From positions 1-64,000 of the forward strand of contig JANXQL010000061.1 in assembly GCA_025356815.1 (NCBI GenBank): a stretch of DNA of 64,000 nucleotides, written 5' to 3'. Below are positions 1 to 8,722 of the stretch, piece after piece (the first letter of the stretch is position 1; each line of letters begins with the position of its first letter). Below the pieces are notes generated by a model, which saw nothing but the letters and a program-made list of their open reading frames with translations, was not told the DNA's origin and ran no database searches. Origin of the DNA: Pseudomonadota bacterium. GTDB taxonomy: Bacteria; Pseudomonadota; Gammaproteobacteria; Steroidobacterales; Steroidobacteraceae. A program made the position numbers and the translations under genes.

Positions 1-316
1 TCTTCGGATTGATGCCCTGCTTGGCCTGGTCTAGCACCAGGTTCGCCTGCGAGCGCGCGGCCTGAATCGACATCTGCGGATCGTTGCCGAGGCTGACGCG
101 GATCTTGCGGCCCAGCAGCCGTTTGCCATGCACGTTCACGCCGCCCTCGCCCACCACGCGGAGAGACAGCGTCCAGTTGGCCGCGCCGCCGGGAAACAAT
201 CGCACTCGCAGTCCTGGCACCGAGCCATCTGATACCGCTTCCTCCGCGTCACGTGACTGCGCGAGCAAGGATTTCAACTTAAGATCGGAAAGTCTTTTTT
301 GCGGTTCCAGTTTCAC
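1..316 (-). CDS. Tyrosine-recombinase integrase, N-terminal part (truncated by window edge)
   Basis: Read on the minus strand, the frame encodes an arm-type DNA-binding (DUF4102-like) N-terminus. Visible pieces are SDLKLKSLLAQSRD, DGSVPGLRVRLFPGGAANW and the closing segment SLGNDPQMSIQAARSQANLV, which matches the 'YPxxSLxxAR' block that precedes the core-binding domain in P4/prophage integrases. The catalytic domain lies off the left edge. No in-frame ATG exists; a GTG at 316 is the best start, with a TTG at 279 as an alternative. Such integrases insert elements into tRNA 3' ends, and a tRNA-Pro fragment lies 155 bp upstream of this start, in keeping with that role. The integrated element therefore extends to the left of the window. 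Confidence 0.8.
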   Translation of the reverse strand, partial: MKLEPQKRLSDLKLKSLLAQSRDAEEAVSDGSVPGLRVRLFPGGAANWTLSLRVVGEGGVNVHGKRLLGRKIRVSLGNDPQMSIQAARSQANLVLDQAKQGINPK

Positions 317-330
317 TTTTGCGGTTCCAG
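297..330. repeat. Tandem 14-bp direct repeat at the integrase start
   Basis: The 14-mer ttttgcggttccag occurs at 297-310 and again at 317-330, a 20-bp period. It straddles the presumed integrase start, between the gene and the att site. Short direct repeats in this place can be arm-type integrase binding sites; that role is inference. Confidence 0.5.
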
Positions 331-470
331 AAACGGCGCCATTTCGGGCTGATCTTCTCTGGAACTCACGCTACTCCGCCGGACGATCTCCGTCCATAAG
401 CAACTGGATTAATTGAATTTGTGGACGTCCCTGAACGTCTCCGGACATCGCAAAAAAGTGTGGCAAATTT

Positions 471-515
<45 letters not shown>

Positions 516-698
516 TTTCCACACAGGCGGGCACGCGTAAGGCGCCCGCGCAAGTGCTTCCGCAGCCCCCATTCGATGCTTGCGCGCGGCCCGGAAAACC
601 CGACGACTTCCGCTCGCTGCCTACCGAGCCCATGGTCCGTGCGACGGCCGTACCCGCGCGGCCCAGCAAATCGGCCGCCGACGCTGCGCGGAAAATGC

Positions 699-1595
699 TC
701 AGCGTGTTACGAGGTCCGATCCGGCCACTCGCTGCGCAGCCGGGCCGAAGTCGACGCCGTGTACGATCGCAGGGGAAATGTCAGCTTCGCGAGCCTCGGC
801 GGCCGGCGCGTCCGCATCGCCCGAACCGGCATCCTTGAGCCTCAGACTCCGATACTCCGACGGCGTCATCTGCTCGTGCTTGCGAAAAACCCGCGAAAAG
901 TAGGAGCTGTCCTGGAATCCAACGGCGGCGGCGACGTCCGCCATCGACATTTGCGGGTTTCGCAGCAGTCGCTTGGCCATCATCACACGGAAACTCGACA
1001 AATAGTCGACGAAGGACACGCCGTACTCGGCCTTGAAGTCCGTCGAGAACCGCGACGCTGATCGGTGACATTGGGCCGCGAGCCCCGCCTCGGTAATCTC
1101 CTGCGAATAGTTCTTGGCGATGTAGGCGGCGGCGAAGGCGAGCCGCTCGTTGACCGGGCGGCGGCGCCGATAGCGCGTCTCGACCGGCATCTTCGCCGCC
1201 GGCGAACACGCGGGACGCCCGCTCTGACTTCGCCGAGCCTGCGAAACAGTACCGAGTCGGTCGATCAGCGCGGCCATCTCACTCGCCGCGACCGGCTTTA
1301 GCAGCAGGTCGAAGATCCGCGAACGCAGTGCCCACAGGGCAAGGTCCACCGATAATTGGGTCGCCAGTATGACGATCGGAACGGACGGCACCCGCAGTTT
1401 TGATCGGGCCACGATCGCAAGGTCGAACATCTGCGGAAAGTCGAAGTCGAAGCACACCAGATCCCCGGCCCCGTCCAGGTCCGCGAGTGAAAACTGCCCG
1501 ATTTCCACTACTGTCAAATCGCAGGCGGACTCAAGTTCGGCGCACTCGGCACCCGCCGGATACGCCGAAGCGCCAGCGATCCAGAGGACCTTCAT
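699..1595 (-). CDS. AraC-family regulator with receiver-like N-terminal domain
   Basis: The product is 298 aa from the ATG at 1595; a longer frame exists, but the domain begins at MKVLWIAG. Residues 1 to about 115 have a CheY-like fold pattern. The presumed phospho-acceptor is retained in CFDFDFP (D-x-x-x-P spacing), as are the Thr in VILATQ and the Lys-Pro of LLLKPV. The acidic pair normally following strand 1 is replaced by Ala-Gly, so metal binding and phosphorylation are doubtful. Residues of about 155-255 carry two helix-turn-helices of the AraC type, including DVAAAVGFQDSSYFSRVFRK and the closing TPSEYR. It lies divergent from a Crp-type regulator and close to the Tad pilus locus; control of that locus is a guess. 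Confidence 0.85.
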   Translation of the reverse strand: MKVLWIAGASAYPAGAECAELESACDLTVVEIGQFSLADLDGAGDLVCFDFDFPQMFDLAIVARSKLRVPSVPIVILATQLSVDLALWALRSRIFDLLLKPVAASEMAALIDRLGTVSQARRSQSGRPACSPAAKMPVETRYRRRRPVNERLAFAAAYIAKNYSQEITEAGLAAQCHRSASRFSTDFKAEYGVSFVDYLSSFRVMMAKRLLRNPQMSMADVAAAVGFQDSSYFSRVFRKHEQMTPSEYRSLRLKDAGSGDADAPAAEAREADISPAIVHGVDFGPAAQRVAGSDLVTR

Positions 1596-2103
1596 CCGTA
1601 ACTTTGCACTTGCGACCATGCATCGACACCAGAGCACAAAACGGCCCGCTCGCAAATCTATCACCTTCAAACCGCGCGACATCTGGCAATGCGCAACCCG
1701 CCTAGGGACATACCACTACAGCCGCCTCCCGCGACAACCCTGTGCGGTCCGCAAGATGCTCCTGTCGCACCGACGTTGCGGCCATGAACGATGCCCGGCA
1801 GGCGGACACCGGACGCCCACCAAATCGATCATTTTCCGATGCAGAACGGCACCTGGCACGTACCGCGATTTGGCGCCGCCACCCTGCGCCGCACCCACGC
1901 CGCACCAACGAAGGCAGCGTCGACACATCTCTGAGAATTTCCTCCCAGTGAGTGGAAACAACGTCCTAGCGTCGCTCGCCCCGGACAACGATAATGAAGT
2001 GACGATTCAAGTGACGTCCGTCCTCCGCAGACGCGCCGCGGAATCTCGGAAGGACCAATCTTCGCGCCCGGGCGAGGATCGTTGCAACCGCAGGCAGCCA
2101 CCG
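1596..2103. other. Intergenic region between divergent regulators
   Basis: 508 bp lie between the starts of the AraC-type and Crp-type regulator genes. The open frame of the Crp-type gene continues upstream through part of this stretch but encodes a basic, low-complexity sequence without family similarity, so I treat it as untranslated. A short direct repeat, aagtgacg, occurs at about 1998 and 2011. I see no convincing promoter or RNA; both regulator promoters should lie here. Confidence 0.4.
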
Positions 2104-2871
2104 ATGAGCAGCACCCGGAACCGAGCCCTGAGCATGCCTCTACCCGAGGAAAACATGCTGTTGGCATCGCTGCAGATCGACGACCTGCTTCGGCTGGAGG
2201 CGCAGTTGACGCCGACCTATCTGAAGGCCGGCGACGCCCTCTTCGATGATGGCGAACTTCTTAGCGACGCATACTTCCCCGCAACGGCGATCATCTCGCT
2301 GCTGCAACCGGCGGACCCTGACGCCTATGTCGAAATTGCAACCATCGGGAGCGAGGGCTTTGCAGGCGTTTCCCTCGTTCTGGGAGTCGACGTTACGCCC
2401 GCGCGGGCGGTTGTCCAGCAGGAGGGTTGGTCGTTTCGGCTGCCAGCCGTCTTTTTAAAGCGCGAATTTTCGAGGGCCGGGAGCCTGCAGCGGGTGGCGC
2501 TGCGCTACGCGCACTCCCTGTTAGGACAGGTGGCGCAAATCGCCGCATGCAATCGGCGGCATACGATCGAAGCGCAACTTAGCCGATGGCTGCTGACCAG
2601 CCTCGATCGCAGCGAGACCGCGGATCTTACCGTCAAGCAAGATCACATCGCGAAGATGCTGGGTGTTCGACGCGAGGGCATCACCGAGGCAGCCCGACGG
2701 CTCCATCGCGCGGGGCTTATCGAGCAGACCCGCGGCCACATCGTGGTCGTCGACCGGATCGGCCTCGAGGAAACGGCGTGCGCCTGCTACGAGGTGCTGA
2801 AGCGGCAGCGCACCTTTCTGCCGCATGCGTCCCAACGCGGGACGAGCAACAGCCACACTCAGCCAGCTTAG
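2104..2871 (+). CDS. Crp/Fnr-family transcriptional regulator
   Basis: The product is 255 aa from the ATG at 2104; ATGs at 2134 and 2155 are also possible and none has a strong ribosome site. The N-terminal half is a cyclic-nucleotide-binding-type beta roll, with LKAGDALFDDGE early and GSEGFAGVSLVLG at the phosphate-cassette position. The canonical cAMP-contact pattern is not obvious, so the ligand is unknown. The C-terminal winged helix includes LTVKQDHIAKMLGVRREGIT followed by AARRLHRAGLIE, typical of Crp-like proteins. There is no Fnr-type N-terminal cysteine cluster. It points towards the end of the Tad operon (convergent with tadG). Confidence 0.88.
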   Translation: MSSTRNRALSMPLPEENMLLASLQIDDLLRLEAQLTPTYLKAGDALFDDGELLSDAYFPATAIISLLQPADPDAYVEIATIGSEGFAGVSLVLGVDVTPARAVVQQEGWSFRLPAVFLKREFSRAGSLQRVALRYAHSLLGQVAQIAACNRRHTIEAQLSRWLLTSLDRSETADLTVKQDHIAKMLGVRREGITEAARRLHRAGLIEQTRGHIVVVDRIGLEETACACYEVLKRQRTFLPHASQRGTSNSHTQPA

Positions 2872-2983
2872 TGATCCGCTCCTACGCCGCCGTTCGGCGG
2901 AGTCGGCTCAGCGCCGTCCGACAGGCGCGCCGTGCGACGCAACCCAACCCGACCTTTTGGCGTGACCGGCAGTTCCGTTGGGA

Positions 2984-4324
2984 TCACATCGTGAGGCGCA
3001 GGATTGCGTTCGCGATACGGTCAAAGCAGACAGACAACTGGCTGGAGTCGCCCGCGTAACAGTAGATGCCAGTCGGCTGCGACGCGCTGAACGAGTCCGC
3101 CGCCTCCGTGTTGGCGAGACGATTGAGGATCCTGGCACCGTATTCACTCGATCCGTAACCGCAGAACGTCACCTCCAGGTTATTCAGCGCGGCGCCGAGA
3201 CCGACTGTCATTACCAGGATGCCTTGGCCACGAGCGGAATTGGCGACATTCTCGACCATGTTCCTCGCTGCCTTGTTGACGTTGCAGCGGTTGTTGGTGA
3301 TCGGGTTTCCGCTGAGCGCGCGCGCACCACGGTAGCTCGCAAGCGCGACGCCGCCCAAGCCGGTAGCCGGCAGCGTCGGGACATCGTTATAGGTCGCCTG
3401 CAACGAATCGCGGCGGTCGCTCCAGTAGAAGTTGGTGGCCAGCGAGGTCGATGGACCGCTGGTCTCCGAATACAGATCCCCTGTCACGGACTGCCCCCCG
3501 GGCGTCCTGGTGAACACGGCCGACACGTCGTTGGGCGCTCCATCGCTGAAGAACACAACCACCCGAAGACTGGACTGCAGCGCCAAGGGCACCAGATTCA
3601 ACTCTGCGATCGCGCGTCGTAGCCCCTCCGCCTGGGCCGTACTGCCGCTGACAGTCAACGCATTGATCGAACTGACTAAAGTGGGGCGGTTGAATCCGCG
3701 GGTAGCTGTCTTGTCAATGGGAACGTCCAGCACCGCGCCAGAGGCGAAGCTGACGAGGCCCACCCTGTCACCGCCCGCGCCTGCGGCAAACCGGTTGACG
3801 AAGCTGCTGACGGCAGCGGCCTTCAGGCTGTCAAGTGTCCCCGGCGGATTGCCGAGCGAGCCGGACGTATCGAGCACGAGCATGACATCCACGTCACGCC
3901 GCAATGCTGTTCCGCTGGAGGCCACCTGAACCGGGTCAATCACGCCGACGACTCCCACGAGCATCACCGGCATCGTCGCACTGCCGCTCGCCATCACGGT
4001 CCAGAAGCCCAATGCGTCATGCACCGCAGTAATGGTAGGAGCGTTACGGACAGCGCCGAGGTACCCGTCCGGGAAATTTGCTGCGTAGTAGCGCGCGCCG
4101 GCGGCCTGCGCGTTGGCAATGCGCTCAGCCGGTGTCGCGCCGATGGACAACGCGCGTCCCGCTGCGAGGGCGGCCGCATCGACAGCGGCACTTAGCTTCG
4201 CACGGACCCCGTAAGCACGACCGGCGTCGATCGCAAGCCCGATCATGCCGATCAACACAACCAATGAAATGGCGAAGAGGATCGCAATCTGGCCGCGGGG
4301 ACGAACTGAGGAAGACTTGATCAT
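2984..4324 (-). CDS. tadG: TadG-like pseudopilin-type protein with vWA domain
   Basis: The 446-aa protein opens with a short basic stretch and one hydrophobic segment (residues about 12-33, GQIAILFAISLVVLIG), the class III prepilin-like layout of TadG. The pilin-type Glu at +5 is missing. A von Willebrand factor A domain begins near residue 146 with an intact metal-site motif DTSGS at 152-156. Known TadG proteins are envelope-anchored Tad components thought to help anchor or tether the pilus. It is the last gene of the minus-strand tad operon, 22 bp after the second tadE-like gene. Confidence 0.88.
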   Translation of the reverse strand: MIKSSSVRPRGQIAILFAISLVVLIGMIGLAIDAGRAYGVRAKLSAAVDAAALAAGRALSIGATPAERIANAQAAGARYYAANFPDGYLGAVRNAPTITAVHDALGFWTVMASGSATMPVMLVGVVGVIDPVQVASSGTALRRDVDVMLVLDTSGSLGNPPGTLDSLKAAAVSSFVNRFAAGAGGDRVGLVSFASGAVLDVPIDKTATRGFNRPTLVSSINALTVSGSTAQAEGLRRAIAELNLVPLALQSSLRVVVFFSDGAPNDVSAVFTRTPGGQSVTGDLYSETSGPSTSLATNFYWSDRRDSLQATYNDVPTLPATGLGGVALASYRGARALSGNPITNNRCNVNKAARNMVENVANSARGQGILVMTVGLGAALNNLEVTFCGYGSSEYGARILNRLANTEAADSFSASQPTGIYCYAGDSSQLSVCFDRIANAILRLTM

Positions 4325-4346
4325 GGCGGCATACTCGAGAAACTAT

Positions 4347-4892
4347 CTACAGCAGAGCCATCGAATACAGTTGCTTTGTCCCCTTCATGACGTAACCGAC
4401 AATGGGATCGAAGTCGTACAGCACCTCAGCGACATGAACCACCTCGCCCGTGTCTAGCGCCACACTCAAGCGTATGACGGGCGCAGGAACGGGAACGTTG
4501 CAAATGCCGCCGCCCGCCCAACCGGGGCATGCGTAGATCCTGCTTGCGATTCCGGTCTTGCCGGACACGGCGCGGCTCTGCGCGGTGACCGTGCCGCTGC
4601 CATCGGCCCTTCCGACAACGGTCGTGAGATAGATCATCCCGCTCGTGGACATTTCCAGCGGGGCCGACGCGTCATTAACCGCCGTGATGATGTCCGCCGG
4701 TTCGTCACTGGTGCGGGCAGAGAGATTGGCAGCCTCGCGCGCCATGCCGACCAGGACGTTATTGAACTGCAGGGCGCGGCCGAAGTCGATCACGCCGAGC
4801 ACGATCGTGAGCAACACCGGCAGCACGAGCGCCAGCTCTATGAGGCTTCCGCCGCGCTGAGCACGTCGCGCAAAGGCGCGGTGGCTGCTCAT
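4347..4892 (-). CDS. TadE-family pseudopilin (second copy)
   Basis: The 181-aa protein has the TadE motif near its N-terminus: RGG followed by SLIELALVLPVLL, with Glu at +4/+5 and a hydrophobic helix to about residue 38, then FGRALQFNNVLVGMAREAAN. TadE and TadF are minor pseudopilins cleaved by the Tad prepilin peptidase. The start codon overlaps the stop of the preceding tadE by 4 bp, indicating translational coupling. It probably fills the TadF role, though sequence alone does not separate TadE from TadF well. Confidence 0.87.
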   Translation of the reverse strand: MSSHRAFARRAQRGGSLIELALVLPVLLTIVLGVIDFGRALQFNNVLVGMAREAANLSARTSDEPADIITAVNDASAPLEMSTSGMIYLTTVVGRADGSGTVTAQSRAVSGKTGIASRIYACPGWAGGGICNVPVPAPVIRLSVALDTGEVVHVAEVLYDFDPIVGYVMKGTKQLYSMALL

Positions 4893-5389
4893 GTGAATGC
4901 CTCGTTGCGGACGGTCGCACTCACCCGGAAGACGTACTTACCGTTGGCAAAGAACACGCTGGTAATGCCAGTGAGCATCGGCAGGGTGCAATCGACGGAA
5001 ATGATCACGATCTGGGAGCCGCTGCCCGCGCTATTGGCCGGAAGGCCGACGAACGCTCCACCGGCGTCAATCGAGCGCACGGTGACAACTGGCGACACCT
5101 GCGTCCACAGACCCATCGACTGGTTCTGCATTTCTGCAATGAGCGTGTCGTAGCGGTTGTGGCCGGGGTTTCCGGGAATCGGAGTCGGGCTGAGATCCTG
5201 TCGTCCGACCGACGTGACGCGGGCCCCTTCGCGAACCGCGTGCTGCATGGTCAGGTTGACGTAGAACAGGTAGCCGAAATCAAGAATCGCACACAGGACG
5301 GTGAGGAACACCACAGCGGATAGCGCGAACTCGATCAACGCCACGCCGTGCTGCCTGCCAGTTCGACTTGCTTTGCGCAAAATGTTCAC
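4889..5389 (-). CDS. tadE: TadE-family pseudopilin
   Basis: The 166-aa protein carries QHG followed by VALIEFALSAVVFLTVLCAI (Glu at +5 after the predicted cleavage Gly) and then DFGYLFYVNLTMQHAVREGAR, the classic TadE signature. It should be a minor pilin processed by TadV. It begins 14 bp after tadC ends and overlaps the next TadE-like gene by 4 bp. Confidence 0.9.
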   Translation of the reverse strand: MNILRKASRTGRQHGVALIEFALSAVVFLTVLCAILDFGYLFYVNLTMQHAVREGARVTSVGRQDLSPTPIPGNPGHNRYDTLIAEMQNQSMGLWTQVSPVVTVRSIDAGGAFVGLPANSAGSGSQIVIISVDCTLPMLTGITSVFFANGKYVFRVSATVRNEAFT

Positions 5390-5403
5390 GGCGCGGCCTT
5401 CGG

Positions 5404-6351
5404 CTAGTTACTTCCAAGCGTCGGCAGCAGCGTGCGATGAATCGCGATAAACGCAGGCCCAAGCAGCACGAGCATCATCGACGGGAAGACACAGAAAATA
5501 AGAGGGAACAACAGTTTCGTGGCCACCTTTGCCGCCCGCTCCTCCGCCCGCTGCCGACGCTTTTCCCGCAGAGTATCCGCATGGACACGCAGCGAATCGG
5601 CGACGCTCGTCCCAAAGCGATCCGCCTGGACGAGCATGGCGACCAGCGCCTCGATTTCCTCGACACCCGTACGGACGGCCAGATTGCGCAACGCCCGATC
5701 GCGGCTGCTGCCGGCTCTCAGCTCCAGCTCGACGAGATGCATTTCCTCCGCGAGAACGGAACTCTCCATTCCGATCTGCTTGGCGACTCGGGCGATGGCC
5801 GCGTCGAGGCCAAGGCCGGCCTCGACGCAGATGGTCATGAGATCCAGCGCATCCGGGAACGCCTCGAAGATGCCCGCCTGGCGAGCCGCGATGCGCTGCG
5901 AGAGGAGGACGTTCGGCGCGAAGTAGCCAATCGCCGCCAGCAGGATCACGACGGTCGTCAGCGGCAGCCCGTGCAACGCAATGTGCGAGCCATAGACAAG
6001 CACGAGTGCGATTCCCGGTAACAGGAACGTGAGCACCGACTTGACGGCAAAGAACGCCGTCGGCGCAGACGCGGCCCGGTAGCCGGCATGCATGAAGTGA
6101 ATTCGCAGCGCCGAGTCCTCCCATTGCCCGGACGGCAGCGAGAGACGACTGAACGGCGTAGTGATCCGCGAGATGGTGATCGCCCAAGGAGTGTTGCGCC
6201 GCTCGCCACCGCCGGACTGCGGCGTCACCACGGCTGGCGAACCGAGGCGAGCAGCCATTTCCTGTGGGGCCGTCGCCGTAAACAGGGCGAGCATGCCGAG
6301 CAAGACGGCGCCGAAGACAAGGCTGAGAAACACAACGGCTAGCATTGACAT
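5404..6351 (-). CDS. tadC: TadC, inner-membrane platform protein (T2SSF domain)
   Basis: The product is 315 aa from the ATG at 6351, which has a cagg-type ribosome site about 8 nt upstream; an ATG 6 bp further in is also possible, and the longer frame would intrude into tadB. There is an N-terminal membrane helix, two helices around residues 95-150, a GspF-type cytoplasmic region (EAFPDALDLMTICVEAGLGL, then ADSLRVHADTLREKRRQRAE) and a C-terminal helix. TadB and TadC form the inner-membrane platform worked by the TadA ATPase. The gap to tadB is 23 bp. Confidence 0.92.
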   Translation of the reverse strand: MSMLAVVFLSLVFGAVLLGMLALFTATAPQEMAARLGSPAVVTPQSGGGERRNTPWAITISRITTPFSRLSLPSGQWEDSALRIHFMHAGYRAASAPTAFFAVKSVLTFLLPGIALVLVYGSHIALHGLPLTTVVILLAAIGYFAPNVLLSQRIAARQAGIFEAFPDALDLMTICVEAGLGLDAAIARVAKQIGMESSVLAEEMHLVELELRAGSSRDRALRNLAVRTGVEEIEALVAMLVQADRFGTSVADSLRVHADTLREKRRQRAEERAAKVATKLLFPLIFCVFPSMMLVLLGPAFIAIHRTLLPTLGSN

Positions 6352-6374
6352 GACGATACCTGCGCAGTCACCGG

Positions 6375-7343
6375 CTAGGGCTTGACGTCTACCAACCGGG
6401 TCATCCAAAAGATGCCAAGACACATGAGCAGCGCTGCGGACCATATCAATTTGATCCCCATCGGATCGGTCCACAGAACGCGGATGAAGTCGGGGTTCAC
6501 CACCGTAATCACACCTGCCAGGACGAATGGAAGCAGCACCAAAATCCAGGCCGACAATCGGCCCTCGGCCGTCAACGTGCGTACCGAGCGAAGGAAGCGA
6601 AACCGCGCCCTGATGAGTGTCGCGATTGAGTTGAGCAACTCCGCAAGGTTACCCCCCGTCTCACGCTGGATAGACACCGCCACCGCAAAGTAGCGCAGAT
6701 CCGTGGTCGGGACCCGCTCGGCCAGGTTCATGAGCGCCGTCGGCACCGGAATCCCGAAGTTTATTTCGTCGAAGGTGATCCGGACTTCGCTGGCGCAGGG
6801 CTGAGGCATCTCCTCCGCCGCCATCTGCAGAGCGCTTGGGAAGGCGTGCCCGGCCCGCATCGCGCGCGACAGTAGTTCAAGGAGATCCGGAAGCTGTTCC
6901 TCGATCCGGCCGAGTCGCTGCCGCCGCGCACGTACAACGTAAATCAATGGCAACAGCCCACCCAGCAGCGCGAAGCCGATGGCAACGAGAGCCGGCATAC
7001 GTAGCGCCAGACCGACCAGCAGCGCGCCTACCGCAATCCCCAGCGTGATTGCGCAGAATTCCGAAACGCTGAGCGGCGAGCCTGCCTGCTCGAGCACCAG
7101 ATCCAGGGGAGCCACGCCCGGTATCCCTCGCAGAAACCGGTCGATTGCCGGTTGCTTCGCGAGCTTCCGCGACTTGACAATCGTGCCGACGGTCGTCGAT
7201 CCGGCGACCGCCGCCTCGAGGCGGGTTCTGATCCGCCGCGCCTCGCTCCCGTGGCGGCCATTCCACAGGACGTAGAGCCCCTCTAGGAAGAGCACGGCAG
7301 CGAGGAACCCCAGGATCCAAAGCAGATACACATAGGCGTCCAC
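6375..7343 (-). CDS. tadB: TadB, inner-membrane platform protein (T2SSF domain)
   Basis: The 322-aa protein has an N-terminal membrane helix, a helix pair near residues 95-135, the GspF-type segment (QLPDLLELLSRAMRAGHAFP, then GGNLAELLNSIATLIR) and two C-terminal helices. This is the TadB layout; it partners TadC in the pilus assembly platform. It begins 8 bp after tadA. Confidence 0.92.
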   Translation of the reverse strand: MDAYVYLLWILGFLAAVLFLEGLYVLWNGRHGSEARRIRTRLEAAVAGSTTVGTIVKSRKLAKQPAIDRFLRGIPGVAPLDLVLEQAGSPLSVSEFCAITLGIAVGALLVGLALRMPALVAIGFALLGGLLPLIYVVRARRQRLGRIEEQLPDLLELLSRAMRAGHAFPSALQMAAEEMPQPCASEVRITFDEINFGIPVPTALMNLAERVPTTDLRYFAVAVSIQRETGGNLAELLNSIATLIRARFRFLRSVRTLTAEGRLSAWILVLLPFVLAGVITVVNPDFIRVLWTDPMGIKLIWSAALLMCLGIFWMTRLVDVKP

Positions 7344-7351
7344 GACAACCT

Positions 7352-8710
7352 CTACTGGTAAATGCGATCCGGATCGAACACGTCGTCGCCGACGGGGATT
7401 CCACGCACGCGCAGCCGATCGGCAAACTTTGGACGGATTCCAGTGGCACTGAAGAATCCCTGGACGCTGCCGTCCGGCAGGATTCCAGTCTGCGTGAACG
7501 CGAATACCTGTTGAGTTGTGATGATGTCGTTCTCCATGCCGGTGATCTCTTCGATGCTGGTCACCCGACGCGTGCCGTCGCTCAGACGAGCCACCTGCAC
7601 GATAACCGTCAGTGCCGAAGTGATCTGCTGGCGTATCGCCGTCGCCGTCATGGAAAGACCCGACATCCCGACCATATTCTCCAAGCGAAGCAGCGCGTCG
7701 CGTGTGCCGTTGGCATGGACCGTAGTCATCGAACCGTCATGTCCGGTATTCATTGCCTGAAGCATGTCGACGACCTCGCCGCCGCGCACTTCTCCGACGA
7801 TGATCCGGTCCGGACGCATCCGAAGGCTGTTGCGTACCAGCGCTCGCTGTGTCACCTCGCCTCGCCCTTCGATGTTTGGTGGTCTCGTCTCGAGCCGCAC
7901 GACGTGCGGCTGCTGCAGTTGCAACTCGGCCGCATCCTCGATGGTGATGATTCGTTCCGTAGACGCTATCGAGGCTGAAAGCACGTTCAAGAGGGTCGTC
8001 TTGCCGGTGCCTGTGCCACCGGAGATCAGCATGTTCACCTTCGCCTTAACCAGCCCGGCAAGAATCTCAGCCATGGGCTCAGTCAAGCTCTTCTTCGAGA
8101 TCAGATCGTCCATCTTCAGCGGTATGACCGCGAAGCGACGAATGGAGAGAATGGGCCCGTCGATCGCAAGCGGCGGAATGATGGCATTCACGCGAGACCC
8201 GTCCTGCAGGCGTGCGTCGACCATCGGGCTCGACTCGTCGATGCGCCGGCCGATCGCGGAGACGATCTTGTCGATGATCCTGCATACATGCGCATCGTCC
8301 TCGAAGCGGATGTCGACCGGCTCTAAGCGACCGCGCCTTTCGACGTACACCTGCTTCGACGTATTGACGAGAATATCCGACACGGTTGGGTCGGCGAGCA
8401 ATGCCTCGAGTGGCCCTAGGCCCTGCACCTCGTTCTGGATGTCTCGAACGATCTGCTCGCGCTCCGCCTGGTTGAGGACCGCTGTCTCGCTCACGAGCAG
8501 CGTCTCGACCAGATGCTTGATTTCGGTCGCGACTTGAACTGCGGGTAGCCGCTCCATGACCGCCAGATCGACTCGATCGAGGAGCATGTGGTGAATGCGC
8601 GCCTTAACTTCCTGATAGGCGCGACTGGAACTCACAGCCGCGAGCGTCCTCGTGGGATGGGTAAGAGCCACAGCGCGGCTTGCATCTTCGAGGCGGTTTC
8701 TAAGTGACAT
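7352..8710 (-). CDS. tadA: TadA/CpaF, Tad pilus assembly ATPase
   Basis: The 452-aa secretion ATPase of the VirB11/CpaF type has a Walker A GGTGTGKTT at about residues 231-239, an Asp-box-like segment ITIEDAAELQLQQPHVVRLE, and RMRPDRIIVGEVRGGEV followed by TGHDGSMTTVHAN. It hydrolyses ATP at the cytoplasmic face to extend (and in Caulobacter also retract) the Tad pilus. It lies 12 bp after tadZ and 8 bp before tadB. Length is usual for the family. Confidence 0.95.
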   Translation of the reverse strand: MSLRNRLEDASRAVALTHPTRTLAAVSSSRAYQEVKARIHHMLLDRVDLAVMERLPAVQVATEIKHLVETLLVSETAVLNQAEREQIVRDIQNEVQGLGPLEALLADPTVSDILVNTSKQVYVERRGRLEPVDIRFEDDAHVCRIIDKIVSAIGRRIDESSPMVDARLQDGSRVNAIIPPLAIDGPILSIRRFAVIPLKMDDLISKKSLTEPMAEILAGLVKAKVNMLISGGTGTGKTTLLNVLSASIASTERIITIEDAAELQLQQPHVVRLETRPPNIEGRGEVTQRALVRNSLRMRPDRIIVGEVRGGEVVDMLQAMNTGHDGSMTTVHANGTRDALLRLENMVGMSGLSMTATAIRQQITSALTVIVQVARLSDGTRRVTSIEEITGMENDIITTQQVFAFTQTGILPDGSVQGFFSATGIRPKFADRLRVRGIPVGDDVFDPDRIYQ

Positions 8711-8722
8711 GGCTTGCCCCTT

